Position numbers and translations under genes: made by a program
From: a virus
Reading direction: 5' to 3' (one strand)
Virus record (IMG/VR): IMGVR_UViG_3300046751_000391
Span: 1-34,617 of that record
DNA length: 34,617 nt
Notes under the pieces: model-generated
The model's input: the letters and a program-made list of their open reading frames with translations, nothing else
Told to the model about the DNA's origin: nothing
The model's database searches: none
Part shown: positions 8,202 to 16,352 of the stretch, piece after piece
Layout: every line of letters begins with the position of its first letter
Numbering within the stretch: the stretch's first letter is position 1

Positions 8202-8404
8202 CCACATATGTATACCGGGACGGCAAGGTCGTTCCCAAAGAAAGCGCCGCCCCCAAGGGCGGCGTTTCCATTATGAGGGACATTGAACCGTATCAGAACA
8301 TGAAGGATCGCGGGTGGATCACCAGCCGTTCACAGCACCGCGAGTTTCTGCGGCGCAACAACTTTGTCGAGGTCGGCAACGAGCAAAACCACTTACTGGA
8401 TTAA
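8198..8404 (+). CDS. Small conserved head-operon protein
   Basis: 68 residues beginning MTTYVYRDGKVVPK and ending FVEVGNEQNHLLD. The pattern (T-Y-V-x-R-D-G-K-V at the N-terminus, a middle M-x-D-x-E-P, then a C-terminal E-V-G-N/D) is one I have seen in small phage proteins located just before the scaffold gene; its function is not known to me. The start is fixed by the ATGA overlap at 8198. An internal GC-only hairpin is described separately. Twelve bases separate the stop from the scaffold start, with a Shine-Dalgarno (AAAGGA) between. Confidence 0.75.
   Translation: MTTYVYRDGKVVPKESAAPKGGVSIMRDIEPYQNMKDRGWITSRSQHREFLRRNNFVEVGNEQNHLLD
8245..8267 (+). other. Strong GC hairpin inside a coding region
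   Basis: CGCCGCCC (8245-8252), loop CCAA, GGGCGGCG (8257-8264), followed by TTT. The stem is eight perfect G-C pairs and can extend by G-T and A-T pairs. It looks like a weak terminator or attenuator (short T-tract) placed inside the gene at 8198-8404, about 150 bases before the scaffold and capsid genes. It could also simply be the result of coding Ala-Ala-Pro-Lys-Gly-Gly. Confidence 0.55.
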
Positions 8405-8416
8405 AGGACAAAACAA

Positions 8417-9508
8417 ATGCAGCTTGATAGCACTCCTGAAGTTGAGGCAACGACCCCAGCAGCGGAGCCAGCAAGGCCCGAAACCGTAGCCGAAACACTG
8501 GCAAAAACACTCCAGTCATTTGAAGGTGAAGCAGATGAAGCGCAACCAGCAGAAGAGGCTGATACGCTACCAGAGGCTCCAGAGACAGATGAACAGACAG
8601 ATGAACAACCTGATGAGCCGGATGCAGAGGTTGATGAGGCGGATGAGGCAGAAGCTGAAGAAGATGAACCCGCTGAACTAGAGGCGCTGGCCGCGCCCAA
8701 CCATTGGCCAAAAGATTTTGCCGGAAAGTTTGAAGCGCTTGAGCCTGCTGCACAGCATATGTTCATGGAGCGCTATAAAGACCTAGAAGGCGACTACACA
8801 AAGAAAACGCAAGCCTTGGCGCAGTATCGCAAGCGACAGGAAGCGTTTGACGAGATCATGAAGCCGCACAAAAGCGATTTTGAGCGTGCTGGCATGGACG
8901 AGGTGGGGGCAGTCAGACAACTGCTTGCCGCCCATGACTATCTGCAAAAAGACCCTCAAAACGCTATTGCCTGGCTTGCAAACCAGTACGGCGTGGATGT
9001 GGGTGCAGTCGGCAACGACCCAGCGCTAGAGGATGAATATGCAGACCCGCAAGTAAAGCAGTTGCAGCAACAAGTTGCCCAGCTAACTGGCTTTATTCAA
9101 AATCAACAGACACAGCAGCAGAGCCAGGTACAGGCCAGCACGCAGTCACTGATTGACCAATTCGCAGCAGAAACTGATGCAAACGGCAATCCCAAGCACC
9201 CGCACTTTGAAAGAGTGCGCGGCGTGATGGGAACGCTTATCAGTTCTGAAAATGCTAAAGACCTGAACAGCGCGTATGAGATGGCGGTCTATGCCGATCC
9301 AGAACTGCGTCAAGAGCAAGTCAAGGCAATGGCCGCAGCACAGTCGCAAGACAATGTGAAGACAGAAGCGGTCAAGAAAGCGAAGAAAGCAGCCAGGTCA
9401 AAAGTCAGAGGCAGTGCAACACCAGCCGCGCCAGCGCTACCAGCCAATGCGTCTATTCGTGACACAATCAATGCGTCAATTAGACAACTGGAAAATGGAA
9501 GGAGCTAG
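8417..9508 (+). CDS. Capsid scaffolding protein
   Basis: 363 residues directly upstream of the major capsid gene. The first ~100 residues are extremely acidic (many E/D/A, for example EADEAEAEEDEPAELEAL); then comes a WPKDFAGKFEALEPAAQHMF segment, a coiled-coil/Gln-rich region (QQQVAQLTGFIQNQQTQQQS) and a basic C-terminus (KKAKKAARSKVRG). Acidic N-terminus, helical middle and basic C-terminus are classic scaffold features, where the basic tail contacts coat protein. Shine-Dalgarno AAAGGA precedes ATG 8417. The window shows no separate head protease, so removal may be by exit rather than cleavage (inference). Confidence 0.85.
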   Translation: MQLDSTPEVEATTPAAEPARPETVAETLAKTLQSFEGEADEAQPAEEADTLPEAPETDEQTDEQPDEPDAEVDEADEAEAEEDEPAELEALAAPNHWPKDFAGKFEALEPAAQHMFMERYKDLEGDYTKKTQALAQYRKRQEAFDEIMKPHKSDFERAGMDEVGAVRQLLAAHDYLQKDPQNAIAWLANQYGVDVGAVGNDPALEDEYADPQVKQLQQQVAQLTGFIQNQQTQQQSQVQASTQSLIDQFAAETDANGNPKHPHFERVRGVMGTLISSENAKDLNSAYEMAVYADPELRQEQVKAMAAAQSQDNVKTEAVKKAKKAARSKVRGSATPAAPALPANASIRDTINASIRQLENGRS

Positions 9509-9511
9509 CCC

Positions 9512-10453
9512 ATGGCCAGCCCGAATCTTTCAGAAATCGTCACGACCACGCTGCGAAATCGTAGCCGGACGCTTTCTGACAACGTAAGCAACCACAATGC
9601 GTTGCTGCGTAGACTACGCGAGAATGGCAATCAAACGTCCGTGACAGGGCGCGATATTGTCCGCGAACTTGAGTATGCCGACAATGGAACTGTGCAGTTC
9701 TATTCAGGCTATGAGACACTTGATGTCTCACCATCAGACGTTCTGTCTGCTGCCGTCTTTGACTATAAGCAGCTTGCCGGTAACGTCACCATCTCTGGCC
9801 TAGAGCAAGTCAAAAACTCTGGCACAGAGGCCATCATTAATTTGCTTGAGGCACGCATCAACGTGCTTGAAAAGTCGATGATGAATAGCTTGAGCACCAG
9901 CATCTACTCCGATGGAACCTCGAGCAGCGGCAAAGAGATTGGTGGCCTTCAGCTTATCGTGGCTGATGCAGGCACCGGAACAGTAGGTGGCATCAATTCA
10001 AGCACTTTCACCTTCTGGCAAAACGTCCAGACCACTGCAACGTCAAGCGCGTTCAGTACAGCCAACGTCCAGGCAGATATGAACAACATCTATCTGCAAC
10101 TGGTACGCGGCGCTGACAGCCCTGACCTTGTTATGGCTGGCACCAATGCCTACAAGGCGTTTTTGGGTAGCCTTCAGGCCATCCAGCGCATCACCAGTGA
10201 CGATCTGGCTAACTCTGGTTTCACCAGTGTCCAGTACCTGAACAGCGATGTGGTGTTTGATTCATCTTGTAACACTGACCGGATGTATTTCCTGAACACA
10301 GACTATCTGCGTCTGGAAGTTGCTGCATCCCGTGACTTTGTTCCAGGTGAAGCAAAAATGTCCGTTAACCAAGACGCAATGGTGACGCCAATGTTCTGGT
10401 CAGGAAATCTGACCTGTTCAAACCGCGCTCTCCAAGGCGTGATCCACACTTAA
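9512..10453 (+). CDS. Major capsid protein
   Basis: 313 residues, preceded by AAGGAG in the end of the scaffold gene. It has the features of a coat protein: an N-terminal helix region (LSEIVTTTLRNRSRTLSDNV), a long central helix with VKNSGTEAIINLLEARINVL, a beta-rich Thr/Ser/Gly middle and a C-terminus ending TPMFWSGNLTCSNRALQGVI. Position right after a scaffold and before a decoration-like protein supports the call. Coat proteins of this kind build the icosahedral shell; I assume the HK97 fold but cannot confirm it by eye. Confidence 0.88.
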   Translation: MASPNLSEIVTTTLRNRSRTLSDNVSNHNALLRRLRENGNQTSVTGRDIVRELEYADNGTVQFYSGYETLDVSPSDVLSAAVFDYKQLAGNVTISGLEQVKNSGTEAIINLLEARINVLEKSMMNSLSTSIYSDGTSSSGKEIGGLQLIVADAGTGTVGGINSSTFTFWQNVQTTATSSAFSTANVQADMNNIYLQLVRGADSPDLVMAGTNAYKAFLGSLQAIQRITSDDLANSGFTSVQYLNSDVVFDSSCNTDRMYFLNTDYLRLEVAASRDFVPGEAKMSVNQDAMVTPMFWSGNLTCSNRALQGVIHT

Positions 10454-10469
10454 AGGAAGGGGAACTGTT

Positions 10470-10943
10470 ATGACTATTGCAGCAGTAATGGGGATTGACC
10501 CCACAGCAGTTGCTGACACTCCTGAATTTCAGTTGGGTCAGCTTGGTGCCATCGTTGACGACACCAGCGGCACACGCATCTACAAATATGTCCAGTATGA
10601 CACTGGCAGTGGAAGCGTTGCGGCAGCAAGCGGTAACGCCGCTTACTATTACACTTTGGATGGCTACAAGCTGTTCAAGGTAACGTCTGATCTGTCCGAC
10701 TCTATTGAGATTGGTGCAGGCATTCTGCAATCAGCGCCGACTGACGGCCAGTATTGCTGGGTGCAGATCAAAGGCATGGCAACGATGGCCGCAGCCCTGA
10801 CAGCAGGCGCTGACGGTGATCCGCTGACGCCAACTGGTTCAGCAGACGGCAAGCTGGATGTTTCAGCAGATGTGACAGACAACGTCTGTGCCATTGCTGG
10901 CGACATCAGCGACAAGGAAATCATCTGCGATTTCCCAATGTAA
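10470..10943 (+). CDS. Capsid decoration/cement-like protein
   Basis: 157 residues, preceded by a strong Shine-Dalgarno (AAGGAAGGGG). It is beta-rich and acidic with many Gly/Ala/Asp (TALTAGADGDPLTPTGSADG), and ends in KEIICDFPM. A small, beta-rich protein placed right after the coat gene with its own good ribosome site is typical for a head decoration protein. A strong terminator follows at 10950-10976, so this and the coat protein are probably the best expressed proteins of the head operon. Confidence 0.65.
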   Translation: MTIAAVMGIDPTAVADTPEFQLGQLGAIVDDTSGTRIYKYVQYDTGSGSVAAASGNAAYYYTLDGYKLFKVTSDLSDSIEIGAGILQSAPTDGQYCWVQIKGMATMAAALTAGADGDPLTPTGSADGKLDVSADVTDNVCAIAGDISDKEIICDFPM

Positions 10944-10949
10944 AACCAC

Positions 10950-10976
10950 GGGGGCGGGGAAACTCGCCCCCTTTTT
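10950..10976 (+). terminator. Rho-independent terminator after capsid genes
   Basis: GGGGGCG (10950-10956), loop GGGAAACT, CGCCCCC (10965-10971), then TTTTT. This is a textbook terminator. It lies between the decoration-like protein and the HhH protein and would leave the upstream head genes at a higher level than the tail genes unless read through. Confidence 0.9.
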
Positions 10977-10998
10977 CTATGCAATCGGGAGGATTGAT

Positions 10999-11454
10999 AT
11001 GAGCGAAAAGGGCATCTTTTTCGAGCGAGAACTTAACGGCCAAAAGCGTGACTTTTGCCGGATTGAAATTGCAGGCGTTCGGGACATCTGGGAAGGACCA
11101 GCGCGGCCAGAAGATTTGCAGCGCTTTCCTGTTGAATGGAAGGCGTACAAAGGCAAAAAGAAAAAGCCGCGCACTAAAGGCACCGGCCTGGTTGACTTGC
11201 CAGGCATGACAGAGCCACGCCGGACTGAACTTGAATTGCACGACATTGAAACGATTGAAGCACTGGCAGCAGCAGAAGAAACAACGCTGCGCGGCATTGG
11301 TGAGCCTTATGTTGAACTTGCCAAGATTGCCAAGCTGCAAGTCGAAGCGACAAAACAAAAAGATGACCTAGTGGTCGAGGTGGCCGTCGCGGCCCAGACC
11401 TTGGCAGAAGAGGTGAAACATGAGCCTGCTGACAATAGCGCAAGCAGTAGCTGA
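10999..11454 (+). CDS. Helix-hairpin-helix (HhH) protein in connector region
   Basis: 151 residues from ATG 10999, which has GGGAGGA upstream; a longer frame from 10888 would run through the terminator and is rejected. The middle carries an HhH-like pattern: GLVDLPGMTEPRRTELELHD, then IETIEALAAAEETTLRGIGE. HhH repeats usually bind DNA backbone without sequence preference. The C-terminus is a charged helix ending in a Ser-rich tail. It overlaps the next gene by 35 bases. Between capsid and connector genes, a role at the DNA-filled head vertex is possible (inference). Confidence 0.75.
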   Translation: MSEKGIFFERELNGQKRDFCRIEIAGVRDIWEGPARPEDLQRFPVEWKAYKGKKKKPRTKGTGLVDLPGMTEPRRTELELHDIETIEALAAAEETTLRGIGEPYVELAKIAKLQVEATKQKDDLVVEVAVAAQTLAEEVKHEPADNSASSS

Positions 11455-12139
11455 CTTTACAGGGTTTGAACGTCCGTCAACCGTTGTTGGCAACACAGAC
11501 CCCATTGCACGCCAGCTATTTGCCTTCATAAACCGTGAGGGCAAGCAACTGATGCGCTCAAACAACTGGCCGGTGCTTCTGAAAGAACACACCTTCAACA
11601 CGGTCAATGGCACGCAAAGTTACGATCTTCCGACTGACTATGATCGCTCTGTGGGCAGCACAATGTACAACCGCACCGATCTGGATCAAATGGTCGGGCC
11701 TATCACGCCGCAGCAGTTCCAGCAGGATCGCTATGGCACAGCCAGCGCAGGCATCACGCAAAAGTTCCGCTTCAAGCCGTCAAGCAATGTCCTTAAGTTT
11801 GACATCACCCCGACACCGACATCAGCCGAAAGCATTGGCTTTGAGTATGTCAGCAGTCACTGGAATCAAAGCAGCGGCGGCACCTCACAGGCCGCTATGG
11901 CGGCAGACACAGATATCGGCATCCTAGATGAAACACTGATTGAGATGGGCGTCACCTGGCGGTTCAAGCAGAACCACGGCCTGACATATGATGAGGATTT
12001 CAGGCAGTACCAGCTAGAACTGCGCCAAGCCATTAGCCGCGCAGGCGGTGCGCCGGTCATCAGCCTGGATGATGCCAGACGCCTGCTGGTCAGCCCATAC
12101 AGCTACAATCTGCCTGACAGCGGATACGGGGCCGTCTGA
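11420..12139 (+). CDS. Head-tail adaptor protein (gp4/tubular-A-like)
   Basis: 239 residues. It begins MSLLTIAQAVADFTGFERPS, followed by ARQLFAFINREGKQLMRSNNW and SYDLPTDYDRSVGSTMYNRT. This arrangement, an N-terminal helical bundle with a Y-x-L-P-x-D strand, is what I know from podovirus adaptor proteins of the P22 gp4 / T7 gp11 type, which form a ring under the portal. The order adaptor, then a larger nozzle-like protein, then tail fibre fits. The stop overlaps the next start at 12139. Confidence 0.72.
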   Translation: MSLLTIAQAVADFTGFERPSTVVGNTDPIARQLFAFINREGKQLMRSNNWPVLLKEHTFNTVNGTQSYDLPTDYDRSVGSTMYNRTDLDQMVGPITPQQFQQDRYGTASAGITQKFRFKPSSNVLKFDITPTPTSAESIGFEYVSSHWNQSSGGTSQAAMAADTDIGILDETLIEMGVTWRFKQNHGLTYDEDFRQYQLELRQAISRAGGAPVISLDDARRLLVSPYSYNLPDSGYGAV

Positions 12140-13683
12140 TGCTGCAAGCGCTGCCAACTTCCAGAGGCTACCGCGTCAAGGCGGTCAGCGTGCCAGCCCC
12201 TGTGGGCGGCCTGAACAGCCGTGACAGTATTGATGCAATGGCACCAACAGATGCGCTGATCATGTCCAACTTTTTCCCGACGGTGGAGAAAGTCACCCTG
12301 CGCGACGGATACACCAGTTTTTGTACAGGGATCGGCACCGGCAATGTTGAAACACTGGTGGAACACAATGCTGGCGCAAACCGGCAGCTTTTGGCAATCG
12401 GTAGCAACGGCACGCTGTACCAGATTGACAGCGGGACAGCCGTCAGCAAGAAAACCGGCCTTGCCAACGGCAGGGCAGAAAGCATTGAGTTCAACAACCA
12501 CACCATCTTTGTGCCGTCCGGGGCAGACGTGCCTTTTAGCTGGGACGGGTCAAGCGCCAGCAATCTGTCGATCACGCTGTCTGATAGCGTCAACGCAAAC
12601 ACGCTGACCGGCGTACACGCGCACAAAAACCGCGTCTATTACTGGACTGGCACAAGCCAGAACTTTTACCACAGCGCCACTGTGGACACCTTTCAGGGCA
12701 ACTTTACCAAGTTTCCCGTTGGTCTGGTCGGCACATTCGGCGGCAACATCATTATGATCAACACGCTCACCATTGATGGCGGTGAGGGCGTTGATGACCT
12801 TCTGTGCATCATCATGACCAGCGGCGAGGTGCTGCTGTATTCAGGTTCTAACCCTGCCAGTGATTTTAGCCTGGTTGGTACGTTCCGCATTGCAGAGCCG
12901 ATCAATGAGAAACGCGCCATTGCCAAGTTGGGCGGCGATGTAATCGTGATGACCAAAGAGGGCTATCTGCCTTTGAGCCAGGTCGTGCGCCAGGACATTG
13001 TGGGCAACAAGGCAGCAGCCATTTCAGAGAAGATTCGCGGCACCGTCATCAGTCAGGTCAAGGCCACCGGCACATCAACCGGCTGGCAAGTCTTTGTTAG
13101 CCCTGACGGTGACAAGGTTTATTTCAACTATCCGACTGGCGACCTTGATCCCTTCAACCAGCATGTGTTCAACCCGATCATCAGGGCGTGGTGCATCTTT
13201 GAAAATTTGCCAGCCCATGTCTGGGGGCAGTTCAATGGGGATACGTTTTTCGGTAGTTCAGGCGGCGTTGTATTCAAGGTGACTGGTGATGCTGATAATG
13301 GTGAAAACATTGTTGGTGATTTGGCAACGGCCTACAATTATTTCGGCGACAGAGGCGGTGTGAAGCGCTTCAGTAGCGTGCAGCCCATGCTTGAGGGCGA
13401 GACTGACATTGTGTTCAGTTTTGGCGTAGGCGTCGATCAAACGCCTGTCGCGACCATTGATGTCTCGCCGGTTACATTTCAGTCAAATCTGGCGGCGTGG
13501 GATACCGCCACCTATGACGACTTTTTCTGGGCTGACACGGCTGGCGCTGGCGTTACCAAGCGGCGCAAGGCGGTCAACCGGCTAGGCTACTCCAGTGCAT
13601 TGCGGATCAAGGTTGCAACCAGCACGCAGACAATCTCCTTCATCAGCGCTCACTATACATTTGCACCAGGGGGGCCACTGTAA
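12139..13683 (+). CDS. Tail hub/nozzle-like structural protein
   Basis: 514 residues. The N-terminus APVGGLNSRDSIDAMAPTDA and the NFFPTVEKVTLRDGYTSFC stretch are the hallmarks of a podovirus structural family that is placed after the adaptor gene; I believe it acts as tail stabiliser or nozzle comparable to P22 gp10. The rest is beta-rich and looks like a propeller (repeated short strands such as QLLAIGSNGTLYQIDSGTAV and VLLYSGSNPASDFSLVGTFR). It shares one base with the upstream stop and one with the tail fibre start, so it is coupled to both. Confidence 0.78.
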   Translation: MLQALPTSRGYRVKAVSVPAPVGGLNSRDSIDAMAPTDALIMSNFFPTVEKVTLRDGYTSFCTGIGTGNVETLVEHNAGANRQLLAIGSNGTLYQIDSGTAVSKKTGLANGRAESIEFNNHTIFVPSGADVPFSWDGSSASNLSITLSDSVNANTLTGVHAHKNRVYYWTGTSQNFYHSATVDTFQGNFTKFPVGLVGTFGGNIIMINTLTIDGGEGVDDLLCIIMTSGEVLLYSGSNPASDFSLVGTFRIAEPINEKRAIAKLGGDVIVMTKEGYLPLSQVVRQDIVGNKAAAISEKIRGTVISQVKATGTSTGWQVFVSPDGDKVYFNYPTGDLDPFNQHVFNPIIRAWCIFENLPAHVWGQFNGDTFFGSSGGVVFKVTGDADNGENIVGDLATAYNYFGDRGGVKRFSSVQPMLEGETDIVFSFGVGVDQTPVATIDVSPVTFQSNLAAWDTATYDDFFWADTAGAGVTKRRKAVNRLGYSSALRIKVATSTQTISFISAHYTFAPGGPL

Positions 13684-14621
13684 TGGCATTTTCCGGCGGT
13701 ACGTTTTCACGCACATTTGACTGCACGACAGATCGTGACAATGGCGTCAAAATCCTTGCATCCAAGTTTGATACTGAACTAGACGGATTCGCAACCGGCC
13801 TGTCCACTTGCATCCTGAAGGACGGCACACAGACATGCACGGCTGCAATTCCGTTTGCAGAGGGTCTGACTTTACCTGACAACAAGACCATCGTTCTAGG
13901 CACAAATAGTGACATCACCATTCAGTATGATGAAAGCACAAACGACAGCCTCGAGATTGCAGCCAATGTAGAGGGCGCGGCACTTGGCATCGTGCTGAAG
14001 GCTGACCAGGGCGACGACAATGCAGACCAGCACAAGCTGAACATTGCTGACGGCGGCACACTGACGCTTGGAAGCAAGATCAGCGGCAGCTTTGTCAATT
14101 ACCTCACCCACACGCCCAACAGCACTGTCGCCAGCAGCACAACGGCTGTTGCAGGCAATCTGACTGTCGGCGGTGATCTGACGCTGGGATCAGGCGCTGT
14201 CATCAGCGAGGCTGAGTTAGAGGCGATTGACGGCGTTACAGCAGGGACTGTGACGGCATCCAAGGCCGTCATTGTGGACAGCAACAAGGATATTTCCAGT
14301 TTCCGCAACGTGACTCTGACCGGAGAGTTGGACGCTGGGTCACTGGACATTAGCGGCGATGCCGACATTGACGGCACGCTCGAAGCCGATGCCATGACGC
14401 TTAACGGCACAGCCATTACAGCAACAGCGACGCTAGACACAGGCATCTCAAACAACAACGTGCCAAAATTCACTAGCGGCGTGGCAGATGATGATTTCCT
14501 GCGCGTGGCTGGGACGGCCATTGAAGGCCGGTCTGCATCAGAAGTGTTGTCCGACATCGGTGCAGTCACACAGGCAACCGCGCAAGCCGATGCCACAGCT
14601 TTAGCAATAGCGCTAGGATAA
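13683..14621 (+). CDS. Tail fibre protein
   Basis: 312 residues. The N-terminus (MAFSGGTFSRTFDCTTDRDN) would attach to the tail. The shaft has short repeating beta units (NLTVGGDLTLGSGAVISEAE, ELDAGSLDISGDADIDGTLE) typical of trimeric fibres, plus a NIADGGTLTLGSKISG repeat. It ends in an Ala-rich helix. It is short for a complete receptor-binding fibre, which suggests that the tip is provided by the separate small proteins encoded next to it (14632-16352). Confidence 0.85.
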   Translation: MAFSGGTFSRTFDCTTDRDNGVKILASKFDTELDGFATGLSTCILKDGTQTCTAAIPFAEGLTLPDNKTIVLGTNSDITIQYDESTNDSLEIAANVEGAALGIVLKADQGDDNADQHKLNIADGGTLTLGSKISGSFVNYLTHTPNSTVASSTTAVAGNLTVGGDLTLGSGAVISEAELEAIDGVTAGTVTASKAVIVDSNKDISSFRNVTLTGELDAGSLDISGDADIDGTLEADAMTLNGTAITATATLDTGISNNNVPKFTSGVADDDFLRVAGTAIEGRSASEVLSDIGAVTQATAQADATALAIALG

Positions 14622-14631
14622 GAGGTAAAAC

Positions 14632-14991
14632 ATGGCCAACACTTTCAAAGTAGTATCGCACGATGTGATGCCAGCAAGTGCTGGCACGCCAGAAGATTTA
14701 TACACAACGCCTGGGTCAACCACGACTGTTGTCATTGGATTGTTGATTGCAAACATTCATACGGCGCAAGTCACCGCATCGGTGAAGCTGGTCAGCGATA
14801 CATCTGGCGGGGGCAGAACCGCAACCAACACCACGACGTTCCTAATCAAGTCAATGCCGATCCCTGTTGGCGCATCAATGGAGGTTCCGCTTGGTGGCAA
14901 GCTGGTTCTGGAAACAACGGATAAAGTGCAAATAGACTGCTCTGTTGCTGACAAGGTTTCAGTCACCATGAGCATCATGGAGATTACCTGA
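14632..14991 (+). CDS. Small beta-rich tail-region structural protein
   Basis: 119 residues, Thr/Val/Ser-rich, with predicted beta strands throughout (TTTVVIGLLIANIHTAQVTA; KVQIDCSVADKVSVTMSIME). A Shine-Dalgarno (AGAGGT) precedes ATG 14632. Small all-beta proteins of this type sit between fibre and tip genes in marine phages. I cannot assign a function beyond probable virion component. The stop codon shares a base with the next start. Confidence 0.65.
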   Translation: MANTFKVVSHDVMPASAGTPEDLYTTPGSTTTVVIGLLIANIHTAQVTASVKLVSDTSGGGRTATNTTTFLIKSMPIPVGASMEVPLGGKLVLETTDKVQIDCSVADKVSVTMSIMEIT

Positions 14992-15179
14992 TGAGCAAGG
15001 ATAATTTCATTGGCAAGGACGGGCGGCAGACAAGCTATGAGAGCATTATCCGTCAGAACGAACAGACTGTGGTTGCAAGCTTAACGATTGATGCAACTAA
15101 CAGCGGCATGTCGGCTGGCCCTATCACGATTGACACCAGCACAACCGTCACCGTGAATGGGTATTGGAGCATCATATGA
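14991..15179 (+). CDS. Small tail-tip protein with beta C-terminus
   Basis: 62 residues. The C-terminal part (SGMSAGPITIDTSTTVTVNG, then YWSII) is a short beta module that I know as the end of tail fibre proteins in marine phages, where it follows the pattern M-S-A-G-P-x-T-I-x-x-x-x-T-V-T-V. It overlaps the first tandem tip module by ATGA at 15176. It may be a detached tip or trimerisation unit of the fibre. Confidence 0.6.
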   Translation: MSKDNFIGKDGRQTSYESIIRQNEQTVVASLTIDATNSGMSAGPITIDTSTTVTVNGYWSII

Positions 15180-15553
15180 GCAGCGTATTGAATGTGGACA
15201 CGATTGCTGACAAGGCGGGTACGGGGCCGGTTGCGCTGACGAAGCAACAGGCAGCGAAGGCGTGGATGGTTTTTGACCACGATAACACGACCATAAATTC
15301 TAGCTTTAACACAAGTTCAGTGACAGATGACAACGTTGGTCAGTACGACCAAAATTACACGAATGGCTTCACGGGAGTCAAAAATCATTGTTATGTTCCA
15401 ACATCACAGAATGAATCAGTAAACACAGACTCAAAAGATTACCCCATTGAGAGCAGAACAACGTCTAGCAAAAACGGCGTGAACTGTCTTGAAGGAAACA
15501 CCACTCGTGATAAAGGGTATAATCATATCAATGTTCACGGAGACCTCGCATAA
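15176..15553 (+). CDS. Tandem tail-tip module, copy 1
   Basis: 125 residues. ATG 15176 is preferred because it overlaps the upstream stop (ATGA); a longer version from 15164 is possible. The pattern is shared with the next two genes: an N-terminal S-V-L-N-V-D-T-I, then KAW, a Ser/Thr/Asn-rich middle with SSVTDDN and the closing GDLA. The middle differs strongly from the other copies and lacks their DNGTGD block. Such variable small proteins next to the fibre are good candidates for exchangeable receptor-contacting or decoration modules. Confidence 0.65.
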   Translation: MSSVLNVDTIADKAGTGPVALTKQQAAKAWMVFDHDNTTINSSFNTSSVTDDNVGQYDQNYTNGFTGVKNHCYVPTSQNESVNTDSKDYPIESRTTSSKNGVNCLEGNTTRDKGYNHINVHGDLA

Positions 15554-16350
15554 TGGCAAGCATACTCAAAGTCGATACAATCACAGGCGTAACCACGGCT
15601 GGGTCTATTGCGGTGACAGGCGAGGGCAACTCGACCACAACGAATTTGCAGCAGGGGTTGGTAAAACATCGGTGTAATTTTGATACGGACAGTTCAACAT
15701 CTGTGCTAGGTAGTTTTAACAATTCTAGCCTTACAGATAACGGAACAGGTGATACTTCTTTTACGCTGACAAATAATATGAATAACGCCACCTATTCTGC
15801 CTTCGCACAATCGGGAGATAAAGAAAGCGGAGACACAGGATTGGTCGCTATGCAGGTGTATGACAACCTGACGCCTAGAACCTCATCTTTATACAGAGTG
15901 CATCAGGGGTTTGTTACGTCTATCAATAATTTTATAGCCCTAGACCGTGACTACAATGATGCAGCAGTCTTGGGAGACCTCGCATAATGGCTAGTGAACT
16001 TAGAGTAAACACCCTGAAGGATGCCAGCGGGAACAACAGCGTGGCTACGTCGGTTGTGTTCAACGGCACGGCGAAGGCGTGGTGTAGAACAGACCAAACT
16101 GCTACGGCATTAGACTCGCACAATATTTCATCTGGAACAGATAACGGAACTGGTGATTACACCTTTTCTTTTACCAACAGTATGAATAATGTCAATTATA
16201 CTGGTGTTTGCTCTTCAAAATCTAATGACAACAGAGTCTTGTGTTACAGCACTCTAGCTACAGGGAGCATAGCACTTGATTTGTTTGATGCTGATGCTGG
16301 AACCCGTGTAGACGGCGGCGGCGGTATGGGCGTATTGGGAGACCTCGCAT
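15539..16350 (+). repeat. Conserved junctions between tandem tip genes
   Basis: GGAGACCTCGCATAATGG occurs at 15539-15556 and again at 15973-15990; its first 13 bases (GGAGACCTCGCAT) recur at 16338-16350. These span the end of one tip gene and the start of the next. Identical junctions beside divergent gene bodies are what would be expected of short homology used to swap, gain or lose modules. Confidence 0.85.
15553..15987 (+). CDS. Tandem tail-tip module, copy 2
   Basis: 144 residues, starting MASILKVDTITGVTTAGSIA and ending AAVLGDLA. It shares with copy 3 the blocks SSLTDNGTGDTSFTLTNNMN and the start and end sequences. The ATG is joined to the upstream stop (TAATG). The part between the shared blocks is different in each copy, as expected for modules under diversifying selection or exchanged by recombination. 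Confidence 0.68.
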   Translation: MASILKVDTITGVTTAGSIAVTGEGNSTTTNLQQGLVKHRCNFDTDSSTSVLGSFNNSSLTDNGTGDTSFTLTNNMNNATYSAFAQSGDKESGDTGLVAMQVYDNLTPRTSSLYRVHQGFVTSINNFIALDRDYNDAAVLGDLA

Positions 16351-16352
16351 GA
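15987..16352 (+). CDS. Tandem tail-tip module, copy 3
   Basis: 121 residues, starting MASELRVNTLKDASGNNSVA, with KAWCRTDQT, SSGTDNGTGDYTFSFTNSMN and ending GVLGDLA. Same architecture as copies 1 and 2. The start joins the stop of copy 2 (TAATG) and the stop overlaps the chaperone-like gene (ATGA). A Gly run (DGGGGMG) lies just before the conserved end. Confidence 0.68.
   Translation: MASELRVNTLKDASGNNSVATSVVFNGTAKAWCRTDQTATALDSHNISSGTDNGTGDYTFSFTNSMNNVNYTGVCSSKSNDNRVLCYSTLATGSIALDLFDADAGTRVDGGGGMGVLGDLA

Noticed and set aside
10888-10998. Longer N-terminus of the HhH protein
   Set aside because: It would begin inside the decoration-like gene and pass through a strong terminator; ATG 10999 has a good ribosome site.
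14099-14596. 165-codon open frame on the minus strand
   Set aside because: Antisense of the fibre repeats; Ser/Ala/Val-rich repetitive shadow without start context.
15176-16352. Diversity-generating retroelement
   Set aside because: The tandem variable modules suggest it, but no reverse transcriptase, template repeat or adenine-biased substitution pattern is seen.
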